A stretch of DNA of 64,000 nt from contig NZ_QVID01000001.1 in the NCBI RefSeq assembly GCF_003413745.1, positions 2,046,001-2,110,000 on the forward strand. The letters are read 5' to 3'. Of this stretch, positions 17,665 through 25,552 are shown one piece after another; within the stretch, counting starts at the first letter, position 1, and the number at the start of each line of letters is the position of its first letter. A program made the position numbers and the translations under genes. The stretch is from Marixanthomonas ophiurae. Lineage in GTDB: Bacteria > Bacteroidota > Bacteroidia > Flavobacteriales > Flavobacteriaceae. The notes under the pieces were generated by a model. It did no database searches and was not told the origin of the DNA. It was given only the letters and a program-made list of their open reading frames with translations.

Positions 17665-18439
17665 AATATTAAAATATAGTTTTTTCGATTTAATGCGCAG
17701 CCGTTGGAGTTACGTGTACTTTTTGTTCTATTTATTATTAGGTGTTGTGTTGCTGTTTCTCAATAATGACTTGAGCAAGGCTGTGATCACCTTAATGAAC
17801 GTCATTATCGTATTAGTACCACTTATTGGAACCATATTTGGGGTAATGTATTATTACAACTCCAAAGAATTTACCGAACTCTTGCTCGCCCAGCCCGTAA
17901 AGCGAAGTTCTATTTTTTTAGGACAGTATTTTGGAGTGGCATTATCGCTATCGATGAGCTTGATAATCGGTTTGGGATTGCCTTTTGTGTTCTACGGAAT
18001 TTTTAATAGCGGTGCCATTTGGGACTTTTCATTACTGCTGGTTACTGGTGCTTTTTTAACGCTTATTTTTACCGCCCTTGCTTTTGTAATTGCTTTGGCC
18101 AATGAAAACAAGATTAAAGGTTTTGGTTATGCAATTCTACTTTGGTTGTTTATGGCTGTAATCTACGATGGTATTTTTTTAATTTCGCTGGTGTATTTTG
18201 AAGACTATCCATTGGATAAATTTTCTTTGGTAGCAACCATGCTGAACCCAGTAGATTTATCGAGAGTGCTCATTTTGTTGAAGTTGGATATTTCGGTATT
18301 ATTAGGATATACAGGTGCCGTGTTTCAGAAATTCTTCGGAACCAGTTTTGGTTTTATACTATCATCTTTAATGTTGACACTTTGGGTTATAGTACCTACT
18401 CTTTTTATTCAACGAATGGCAAAGCGGAAAGATTTTTAA
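17657..18439 (+). CDS. nosY: NosY ABC transporter permease
   Basis: This 260-residue ABC-2 type integral membrane protein has about six helices. Its first cytoplasmic segment is FFDLMRSRWSYVY and it contains the EFTELLLAQPVKRSSIF amphipathic stretch typical of NosY. It overlaps nosF by 8 bp and is the last gene of the nos run. Confidence 0.92.
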   Translation: MLKILKYSFFDLMRSRWSYVYFLFYLLLGVVLLFLNNDLSKAVITLMNVIIVLVPLIGTIFGVMYYYNSKEFTELLLAQPVKRSSIFLGQYFGVALSLSMSLIIGLGLPFVFYGIFNSGAIWDFSLLLVTGAFLTLIFTALAFVIALANENKIKGFGYAILLWLFMAVIYDGIFLISLVYFEDYPLDKFSLVATMLNPVDLSRVLILLKLDISVLLGYTGAVFQKFFGTSFGFILSSLMLTLWVIVPTLFIQRMAKRKDF

Positions 18440-18510
18440 AAAGTGTTTTGGGCATTTAATTACTGTAAGGATATACCTAATCTTACAACAAACTATAAAA
18501 ATAAATAGCA

Positions 18511-19125
18511 ATGAAAGAGCTTTTAGAAAATTCCCTTCAATCAAGTATGACATATACTGATTACAACCTTTTGTTTAAACAATTAGTAGCAAAGGTAAGA
18601 ACTACCGGAGAACCTTCAGAAGAAAAAATAAAGTACACAAAGTTGAACTTAAGCCGAAGCAAGCGTTTGGACAAAACAGCTACAATTGCTGAAACTTTTC
18701 AATCACAATTTAAAAACATCTGTGAAAAGCAAACTTGGCTGGTTATTACTGAGCCTTGGTGTGGTGATGCTGCGCAAACGCTTCCGTTTCTCAATAAAAT
18801 AGCTGAAACCTCCGATTATATAGATTTGAAAATCGTACTTCGTGATGAACATCCGAAATTAATGGACCAGTTTCTTACCAATGGTTCTAAAAGTATTCCA
18901 AAATTAATTATTTTAAATAATCAATATGAAGTACTTGAACAGTGGGGACCACGTTCACAGGCAGCCACAAAATTAGTGACCGATTATAAAACTGAACACG
19001 GACAACTAGACGATACTTTTAAAACACAATTGCAGCTTTGGTACAATAAAGACAAAGGAGCTTCTATTGTAAAAGAAATGGCTGAAGTATCCAAAAAATT
19101 GTGCCCTGAAGAGGAGACAATTTAA
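18511..19125 (+). CDS. thioredoxin-like protein lacking the second active-site cysteine
   Basis: This 204-residue cytoplasmic protein has a thioredoxin fold (about 60-170). The active-site segment is EPWCGDAAQT: the usual W-C-x-x-C is replaced by W-C-G-D, so it cannot form an ordinary dithiol/disulfide pair. The cis-proline region KSIPKLIIL is present. It matches the Thioredoxin_9-type family, whose function is not defined. Its 3' end overlaps the convergent gene by 4 bp. Confidence 0.8.
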   Translation: MKELLENSLQSSMTYTDYNLLFKQLVAKVRTTGEPSEEKIKYTKLNLSRSKRLDKTATIAETFQSQFKNICEKQTWLVITEPWCGDAAQTLPFLNKIAETSDYIDLKIVLRDEHPKLMDQFLTNGSKSIPKLIILNNQYEVLEQWGPRSQAATKLVTDYKTEHGQLDDTFKTQLQLWYNKDKGASIVKEMAEVSKKLCPEEETI

Positions 19126-20327
19126 TAGATTCTTTTAAACTGAAAAGTAAAAAGCCATCCTATTGCAAGTAACAACAGGACACTTGCTGCGCTTAGCCAA
19201 AAGGAAATATCGGGCAGAGCTGGCAAGTTAAAAGTACTCATACTACCACGGTAAAAAATAAGAAATTCGGTCAATATAAAACCTGCTAAATATAACAACA
19301 ATGTAATTTTGGGAAGGACGATCCACTTAAAATGGTGTAAAAATGCTACCAAAGCTACACTAGCCAATCCAAGAAATACCCAGTGGAGGTAGCTGATTAT
19401 GTAATCTATATTCCCAGAAATAATTTTAGCAGTTGTAGGAAACGAACCCATCAATTGGGCTATTAATTTAATGGCAAGGCTAAATCCGGCAAATTTCAAT
19501 AACCATCCTGTTTGCTTCGATAGATACTTTTTTAAAGTGGAGCGTTCCCACAAAATTTTTCCAAAGAGAATACTAAAAGCACTTATTTGTAATGCCGATC
19601 CGGTAATTGCCAGCGCATTAAAAAACCAATGTGGCTGCATCCATAAAATAGAAATAAAAAAAGTCAATATAACACCAATATTTAATAGGTAGTAAAACTG
19701 TTTAAGGTTTTTTTTAGAAAGTGTAATTCCATGCTGCTCAAACAATCGGAACAGAACTCCACATAAAGCAACCAAAAACCAGCCATTGTATTGAAAATGG
19801 AGGTAAAAATAAATAGCGTTATGATACCAAGGCGAAGTATTTCCTAATGTCCCCATGACTACTCCTACAACCCAAGGTCCAATACTCGAAAGGACCATAA
19901 ACCAAATTGCCGCCCGTATTAATTTATACGATTGAAGTGATTTTAGTTCCTTGGGTGTATGCTTCAGAAAAAAGAAGGCAAATACATACGTAGCAATTAA
20001 AAACAGTGTGGAAAAAATAATGGAAAATAAAGCATAACCAGTAAAAGGAAACGAGAGTAGCATTCCTACAATCGTTGCCTGTGTACCCCAAAAAAGATAG
20101 GTGTACTTTTTTGAAATCTCACTATCCCGTAAAAAAAGATAATACAAAACGGTGGTCAATCCAGTATAAACCCATCCCAATAAAGCAATATGTGAATGGG
20201 TGTGTACAATGTATCGATAGGTAATAGGTAGTTCGGTTATAGCAAACAGCCGAAGAGCAACTCCCATAATAGCAATCAGTACAAAATATCCAAGGGCAAT
20301 GTGTATGTGTTTTTTAAAAGAAATCAT
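19122..20327 (-). CDS. solitary heme-copper-oxidase-subunit-I-like membrane protein
   Basis: This 401-residue protein has about 11 predicted membrane helices. Histidine motifs recall subunit I of cytochrome or NO reductases: HTHSHIALLGW (H42, H44, H46), YLHFQYNGWF near 172 and ISYLHWVFLG near 317. No subunit II or cytochrome partner is adjacent, and it is shorter than a full subunit I. I chose ATG 20327 (MISFKKH) over the frame opening at 20357. Its promoter shares the Fnr-like box at 20386-20397. Possible roles are a heme-bearing sensor or a small NO/O2 reductase, but this is not shown. Confidence 0.65.
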   Translation of the reverse strand: MISFKKHIHIALGYFVLIAIMGVALRLFAITELPITYRYIVHTHSHIALLGWVYTGLTTVLYYLFLRDSEISKKYTYLFWGTQATIVGMLLSFPFTGYALFSIIFSTLFLIATYVFAFFFLKHTPKELKSLQSYKLIRAAIWFMVLSSIGPWVVGVVMGTLGNTSPWYHNAIYFYLHFQYNGWFLVALCGVLFRLFEQHGITLSKKNLKQFYYLLNIGVILTFFISILWMQPHWFFNALAITGSALQISAFSILFGKILWERSTLKKYLSKQTGWLLKFAGFSLAIKLIAQLMGSFPTTAKIISGNIDYIISYLHWVFLGLASVALVAFLHHFKWIVLPKITLLLYLAGFILTEFLIFYRGSMSTFNLPALPDISFWLSAASVLLLLAIGWLFTFQFKRIY

Positions 20328-20354
20328 TATTTTAAAGAAAGTAAAATTAAGTTG

Positions 20355-20428
20355 CAATGGTAAAAGTATCGATGATTTATTGGTATGACATAAATCATAA
20401 CTAAAGACTGAAAGGTTTTACACCTTTG
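20355..20428. promoter_or_regulatory. shared divergent Crp/Fnr-type box with two -7 elements
   Basis: TGACATAAATCA (20386-20397) lies 35 bp before CACCTTTG (20421-20428) on the forward strand. Read in reverse, it lies 35 bp before TACCATTG (20362-20355), a 7/8 match to TAnnTTTG at the fixed positions except one. One box can therefore serve both divergent genes at the same class II distance. Confidence 0.7.
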
Positions 20429-20448
20429 CACTCCAAAAATAACGACAG

Positions 20449-21732
20449 ATGAATCATAAAAACTTAAAGATAGTATCTTCTCAAGAAGCAGTTTCCACCA
20501 TACAATCTGGTGATCGGGTTTTTTTTCAAGGTGCTGCCATGACTCCAAATGTGTTGATAAACAGCTTATGTGAAGGATACTCAGATTTAAAAAATGTTGA
20601 AATAGTTCAAATACACACCCATGGCGAAGCAAAATATTTAGAAGCACCGTATAATAAAGCCTTTCATTTAAATACTTTTTTTGTAGGAGGTAATGTGCGA
20701 AAAGGTGTGCATAGCCCTTATGGTGATTATGTGCCAGTGTTTTTGAGTGAAATACATTGGTTATTTAGGCGAAATATTTTGCCATTGGATGTTGCTTTTA
20801 TTCAGGTTTCTCCACCTGACCGACACGGATATTGCTCATTGGGTGCTTCAGTAGATATAACATTACCAGCTATTTTAACAGCTAAAAAGGTTGTGGCGCA
20901 AATCAACCCAAAAGTTCCAAGAACACACGGCGACGGAATTATTCATATAAAAAATATTGATTTGGCAATTGAAGTGGATGAGCCAATCCACGCATCCATT
21001 ATTGAAACCCCAACAGAAGTAGAAGCAATTATCGGTAAAAATGTGGCCGGTTTAATAGAAGATGGTGCCACATTGCAAATGGGTATCGGTAATATTCCTA
21101 ATGCGGTGTTGAACAATTTAACCAACCATAAACGCCTGGGTATTCATACCGAAATGTTCAGTGATGGTATTTTACCATTAGTTGAAAAAGGTATTATCAC
21201 TGGGGAAAATAAAGAGATTAAAACTGGGAAGATAGTAACCTGCTTTGCGATGGGTACTCAAAAACTATATGATTTTATAGATGATAACCCTGTTGTTCAC
21301 TTTAAGGAGGCCGGATATACAAACGATACCGCTATTATTCGCCGAAATCCCAAAATGACTGCTATAAATAGTGCTATTGAAATAGATTTGACGGGTCAAG
21401 TATGTGCCGATTCTATCGGGACTTATCAATATTCAGGAGTGGGAGGGCAAATGGATTTTATTCGCGGGGCTTCACTCTCTCTAGGGGGAAAACCCATTAT
21501 TGCCATGCCTTCGGTAACTAATAAAGGAATTTCAAAAATAACCCCGTTTCTTAAAGAAGGTGCTAGCGTAACCACTACTAGAGCACACGTACACTATGTA
21601 GCAACAGAGTATGGGGTGGTCAACCTTTTTGGAAAAGGATTGGAACAACGAGCCAAAGCACTCATTACAATTGCCCATCCCGATCATCGTGAATCATTGG
21701 AACGGGAAGCAAATAAACGATTTCGGATCTAG
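20449..21732 (+). CDS. acetyl-CoA hydrolase/CoA-transferase family protein
   Basis: This 427-residue enzyme of the acetate/4-hydroxybutyrate CoA-transferase family shows characteristic segments: IQVSPPDRHGYCSLG, QMGIGNIPNAVLNNL, LGIHTEMFSDG (with the likely catalytic Glu) and VGGQMDFIRGA. It probably moves CoA between acetyl-CoA and another short-chain acid, which fits fermentative or low-oxygen carbon flow. The exact substrate cannot be read from the sequence. The Fnr-like promoter lies just upstream. Confidence 0.85.
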   Translation: MNHKNLKIVSSQEAVSTIQSGDRVFFQGAAMTPNVLINSLCEGYSDLKNVEIVQIHTHGEAKYLEAPYNKAFHLNTFFVGGNVRKGVHSPYGDYVPVFLSEIHWLFRRNILPLDVAFIQVSPPDRHGYCSLGASVDITLPAILTAKKVVAQINPKVPRTHGDGIIHIKNIDLAIEVDEPIHASIIETPTEVEAIIGKNVAGLIEDGATLQMGIGNIPNAVLNNLTNHKRLGIHTEMFSDGILPLVEKGIITGENKEIKTGKIVTCFAMGTQKLYDFIDDNPVVHFKEAGYTNDTAIIRRNPKMTAINSAIEIDLTGQVCADSIGTYQYSGVGGQMDFIRGASLSLGGKPIIAMPSVTNKGISKITPFLKEGASVTTTRAHVHYVATEYGVVNLFGKGLEQRAKALITIAHPDHRESLEREANKRFRI

Positions 21733-21826
21733 ATAGCAAGACGTAAAAGTCAAGGCTATTCCATGCTTTTGTTAAATAAAGATAATTTTGTCCGAAATAG
21801 AATATCTTTACATAAACAAAAAAACT

Positions 21827-22270
21827 ATGTTCTCTAAAGCTTGTGAATACGGTATAAAAGCTTCAATCTATATTGCTCTGCAATCAATACAAGGAGAGCG
21901 TGTAAGCTTAAAAAAAATTGCAAAGGAAATTGATTCTCCCGAAGCATTTACAGCAAAAGTATTGCTTCAGCTTGCCAAAATCGATATAATAAAATCTAGC
22001 AAAGGTCCATCGGGCGGGTTTGAAATATCCAAAGATAAAATTGATACTATTATGCTGGCCGATATTGTTTTTGCAATAGACGGAAACTCTATTTATGAGG
22101 GGTGTGCTTTAGGCTTTGATACATGCAATGCTACTAAACCCTGTCCTATACACGATAAATTTGTGAACGTCCGGGAAGAACTTAAGAGAATGTTGCAAAA
22201 CACAAGTCTTTACGAATTGGCAACTGGGTTAGAGGTAGGTCTAACGTTTTTAAAACAAAGAAAATCCTAA
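21827..22270 (+). CDS. Rrf2-family Fe-S transcriptional regulator (NsrR/IscR-like)
   Basis: This 147-residue protein has an N-terminal winged helix (MFSKACEYGIKASIYIALQS) and a cluster-binding motif of three cysteines (C93, C100, C106; C-x6-C-x5-C), typical of Fe-S Rrf2 regulators. I start it at ATG 21827; the TTG at 21788 lies upstream of the likely -7 element TATCTTTA (21803-21810). The hemerythrin gene follows 7 bp later, and other NO-linked genes (ric, nos) are nearby, so an NO- or redox-sensing role is plausible. Target sites are not identified. Confidence 0.85.
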   Translation: MFSKACEYGIKASIYIALQSIQGERVSLKKIAKEIDSPEAFTAKVLLQLAKIDIIKSSKGPSGGFEISKDKIDTIMLADIVFAIDGNSIYEGCALGFDTCNATKPCPIHDKFVNVREELKRMLQNTSLYELATGLEVGLTFLKQRKS

Positions 22271-22277
22271 AAATAGT

Positions 22278-22742
22278 ATGAATAAACCAAAACCCATAAA
22301 ACGTCATGAAGCTTTAAAACCATTAAGTAGACAGCATCATTTTGGTTTGCTCTTTTCTTGGAAAATACGAAAAGGTTTTTCCAAAGATGTTTCCTTGAAA
22401 CGGATGAAAAGCTATGCCAATTGGTTTTTTAAAACAGAAATAAAACCTCATTTTAAAGCTGAAGAAAAACATATTTTCCCCATTTTAGGTAAAGAGGATG
22501 AAATGGTAAAAAGAGCTTTAAAAGAGCACCGCCGAATCAAACGGTTATTTAAAGATACTGAAAATCCCAAAAAATCTTTAAGTCTTTTGGAAGAAGAATT
22601 ACAGTCACACATACGTTTTGAAGAGCGAATTCTGTTCAATGAAATACAAAGAATAGCAACCCCAGAAGAACTGGAAACCATTGAAAAAATCCATATTAAA
22701 GACAGTTCCAAATCAGAATATTCTGACCCTTTTTGGGGCTAA
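22278..22742 (+). CDS. hemerythrin-like (HHE) domain protein
   Basis: This 154-residue soluble helical protein has spaced metal ligands typical of HHE cation-binding proteins: RQHHFGLLFSW, KPHFKAEEKHIFP, LKEHRRIKR and LQSHIRFEERILF (H-x3-E pattern). Such di-iron proteins bind O2 or NO or protect iron centres. It is cotranscribed with the Rrf2 regulator (7-bp gap), suggesting a small NO/O2 response unit. Confidence 0.85.
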   Translation: MNKPKPIKRHEALKPLSRQHHFGLLFSWKIRKGFSKDVSLKRMKSYANWFFKTEIKPHFKAEEKHIFPILGKEDEMVKRALKEHRRIKRLFKDTENPKKSLSLLEEELQSHIRFEERILFNEIQRIATPEELETIEKIHIKDSSKSEYSDPFWG

Positions 22743-22753
22743 AATTCCGTAAC

Positions 22754-22796
22754 TGATAATTGTCATTTTTTAAAATAGTGTTCAGTAGCACCTTTG
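22754..22796 (+). promoter_or_regulatory. Crp/Fnr-type box plus -7 element for ccoI
   Basis: TGATAATTGTCA (22754-22765) starts 35 bp before CACCTTTG (22789-22796). The inferred transcription start is near 22801, 26 bp before the ccoI start codon. Confidence 0.8.
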
Positions 22797-22826
22797 CAAT
22801 AGGTATAATGAGCAAATTTTAATTGA

Positions 22827-25253
22827 ATGACAAACTGTTTCCATTGTGGGGATCCGTGTTTAGACACAGTTATCGAACATAAAGAGAAAGCGTTTTGTTG
22901 CCACGGCTGCAAAACGGTTTTTGATATCCTGCAAGACAGCGACCTTGGTTACTATTACGATCTAGATATCAATCCAGGTATTTCCCCACAAGAAATTGAA
23001 GGAAAATTTGATTTTCTAGATAATCCTACCATTGTAGAAAAGCTATTGGAGTTTGACAATAGTACCACGCAACTTGTTTCTTTTTTAATTCCGTCAATCC
23101 ATTGTAGCAGTTGTATTTGGGTATTAGAAAACTTGAACAAGCTGAACAAAGCAGTAAAAACATCACAAGTCAATTTTCCCGAAAAAACGGTACGGGTTAC
23201 TTTTTCTTCTGAAAATACTACCCTAAAAGAATTGGTTCTGTTGCTCAGCCGTATTGGCTACGAACCCTATATATCACTTGAAAATTCAGAAAAGAAAGAA
23301 AAACATATTGATCACAGCCTAATTTATAAGCTTGGCATTGCTGGCTTTGCTTTTGGCAATGTCATGTTCCTTTCCTTTCCAGAGTATTTTGAAGTAGAAG
23401 AATTTTGGTTGGATCAATTTAAAAACATGTTTCGGTGGCTGATGTTTGCTTTTTCCGTTCCAGTCGTATTCTATTCTGGTAGAGGTTATTTTACTTCGGC
23501 TTATAAAGGGCTGCGTTCTGGTATTTTGAACATTGATGTGCCTATTGCTATTGGTATTGCCGTACTCTTTATTAGAAGTACCATGGAAATTATCATGGAT
23601 TGGGGTACTGGATTTTTTGACAGCCTTACCGGTCTTATTTTCTTTTTATTGCTCGGGAAATTTTTTCAGCAGAAAACGTATTCATACTTGTCTTTTGAAC
23701 GAGATTACAAATCGTATTTTCCCATTGCTGTAACACGCTTATTGCGAAATAAAAAAAGTGGTGTTAGAGAAGAACAGGCTGAGGTATATAAAATTCAAAA
23801 AGGCGATCGATTGCTTATCCGTAACAACGAGCTTTTGCCAGTAGATGCTATTTTAATAAAAGGGAACGCGCTTATTGATTATAGTTTTGTAACGGGCGAA
23901 GCTGAGCCCGTTTCCAAACAAAGTGGAGATAAACTATATGCCGGTGGAAAGCAACAAAACGGGGTGCTGGAAGTAGAAGTGTTGAAACCCGTAGAGCAAA
24001 GCTATTTAACCCAGCTTTGGAGCAATGAAGTGTTTAGCAAAGATAAAACGGGTATTTTTCAATCGTTGACCGATAGTATTAGCAAACGCTTTACGGTGGC
24101 GGTATTGAGTATCGCCTTTCTTTCTACTTTTTTTTGGATGGTGGTAGATCCTTCAAAAGCATTTAATGTATTTACCGCAGTATTGATTGTGGCTTGTCCT
24201 TGTGCTATTGCGCTTGCAGCACCCTTTACATTGGGTAATATGTTGCGCATTTTCGGAGGCAATAAATTCTACTTGAAAGAAGCTTCCATAATTGAACAAA
24301 TGGCGAAAGTAGATACAGTCATTTTTGATAAAACTGGAACACTCACAACGAATCGAAAAAATACAATAACCTATGAAGGTATCGAGCTTACTCAAATTGA
24401 AAGAGAACTTTTGACCAGTACCCTTCGGGCATCGAATCATCCCTTGAGCCGTTCTTTATACGCAATCTTAGATAAAAACAATATTCAAACCCTTGACGAA
24501 TTTAAAGAAGAAGTAGGGAAGGGGATTTCAGCTTCAGCAAAGAATGCAACTATAAAAGTGGGTTCCTATGCTTTTGTTGAGAATACATCTGAAAAGATGC
24601 AGATAAAAGACACTTCAGAAAAACAAAAGAAAACAACAGTTCATATTAGTAGCAACAAACAATATAAAGGCTGCTATGTTTTTGAAAATGAATACAGAAA
24701 TGGAGTTTCAGAAATATTTGAAGCATTGGGGCAGAATAAAGAAGTTATTGTCCTTTCCGGTGATAACGACGGAGAGCAGGAACGGTTAGAAGGCTTACTG
24801 CCTGATGGTACACAACTTATTTTCGGTCAAAAGCCAGACGATAAGCTCGAATTTATAAAAAATCAGCAACAATCTGGTAAAACTGTTATGATGATAGGGG
24901 ATGGCCTTAACGATGCTGGGGCCTTGAAACAGAGTGATGTTGGGATTGTTATTTCAGAAAACATCAATGTTTTTTCGCCTGCCTGTGATGGTATTTTAGA
25001 TGCTACGGTTTTTAAAAACCTGGTACGGTATATTGATCTTTCCCATAAAGGGATTAAAGTTATTAAATGGGCTTTTCTGCTTTCATTACTATACAATTTG
25101 GTAGGACTTTCATTTGCGGTAACAGGTCATTTAAAACCCGTTATTGCAGCTATTTTAATGCCTTTGAGCAGTATAAGTATTGTTGTGTTTACAACACTTG
25201 CCACTCAATATATTAGTAGAAAACTAAGAATGGATATAAATAAGCAAAGCTGA
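22827..25253 (+). CDS. ccoI: CcoI copper-transporting P-type ATPase
   Basis: This 808-residue P1B ATPase exports Cu(I) for insertion into the cbb3 oxidase. Its N-terminal cysteine-rich segment (C4, C7, C11, C24, C25, C28) is typical of CcoI/FixI. The heavy-metal domain has HCSSC (C93, C96). The core has the CPC helix (457-459), phosphorylation motif DKTGTLT (D501) and hinge GDGLNDAGAL. Its stop codon lies within the Fnr-like box that drives the next gene. Confidence 0.95.
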   Translation: MTNCFHCGDPCLDTVIEHKEKAFCCHGCKTVFDILQDSDLGYYYDLDINPGISPQEIEGKFDFLDNPTIVEKLLEFDNSTTQLVSFLIPSIHCSSCIWVLENLNKLNKAVKTSQVNFPEKTVRVTFSSENTTLKELVLLLSRIGYEPYISLENSEKKEKHIDHSLIYKLGIAGFAFGNVMFLSFPEYFEVEEFWLDQFKNMFRWLMFAFSVPVVFYSGRGYFTSAYKGLRSGILNIDVPIAIGIAVLFIRSTMEIIMDWGTGFFDSLTGLIFFLLLGKFFQQKTYSYLSFERDYKSYFPIAVTRLLRNKKSGVREEQAEVYKIQKGDRLLIRNNELLPVDAILIKGNALIDYSFVTGEAEPVSKQSGDKLYAGGKQQNGVLEVEVLKPVEQSYLTQLWSNEVFSKDKTGIFQSLTDSISKRFTVAVLSIAFLSTFFWMVVDPSKAFNVFTAVLIVACPCAIALAAPFTLGNMLRIFGGNKFYLKEASIIEQMAKVDTVIFDKTGTLTTNRKNTITYEGIELTQIERELLTSTLRASNHPLSRSLYAILDKNNIQTLDEFKEEVGKGISASAKNATIKVGSYAFVENTSEKMQIKDTSEKQKKTTVHISSNKQYKGCYVFENEYRNGVSEIFEALGQNKEVIVLSGDNDGEQERLEGLLPDGTQLIFGQKPDDKLEFIKNQQQSGKTVMMIGDGLNDAGALKQSDVGIVISENINVFSPACDGILDATVFKNLVRYIDLSHKGIKVIKWAFLLSLLYNLVGLSFAVTGHLKPVIAAILMPLSSISIVVFTTLATQYISRKLRMDINKQS

Positions 25254-25293
25254 CGGATGTCATATTTTTTTTGTCGTCCCAAAAGTAGTTTTA
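25251..25293 (+). promoter_or_regulatory. Crp/Fnr-type box overlapping the ccoI stop codon
   Basis: TGACGGATGTCA (25251-25262) begins with the TGA stop codon of ccoI. It lies 35 bp before TAGTTTTA (25286-25293), a TAnnTTTG-like element with the last base changed. It would drive ccoS and the structural oxidase genes. Confidence 0.7.
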
Positions 25294-25313
25294 CACCATA
25301 ATCAAGAATAGGT

Positions 25314-25514
25314 ATGAGTATTATTTACGTGTTATTAAGCATTAGCGTTTTAGTGGCTATTATCTTTTTTATCGCTTTTATAATTTCGGTGAAAAGAGGA
25401 CAGTATGACGATACGTATACCCCTTCGGTTCGCATGTTATTTGAGGATGAGCTTGTAAAAGAAGAAGCTTCCCAATTGGAGGAAAAAGAAAATAAAATCA
25501 ATTCAAATAATTAA
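25314..25514 (+). CDS. ccoS: CcoS cbb3 oxidase assembly protein
   Basis: This 66-residue protein has one N-terminal membrane helix (3-26) followed by the family signature VKRGQYDD. CcoS is needed for cofactor insertion into cbb3 oxidase. The gene lies between ccoI and the fused ccoNO gene, the standard place. Confidence 0.92.
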   Translation: MSIIYVLLSISVLVAIIFFIAFIISVKRGQYDDTYTPSVRMLFEDELVKEEASQLEEKENKINSNN

Positions 25515-25552
25515 AAAACCCTGCACCAATGCGGGAAGAAACACTAACTATT

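Noticed and set aside
21768-21810. Fnr-type control of the Rrf2 gene
   Set aside because: A -7-like TATCTTTA is present at 21803 but the position 35 bp upstream reads TTTGTTAAATAA, without TGA/TCA halves.
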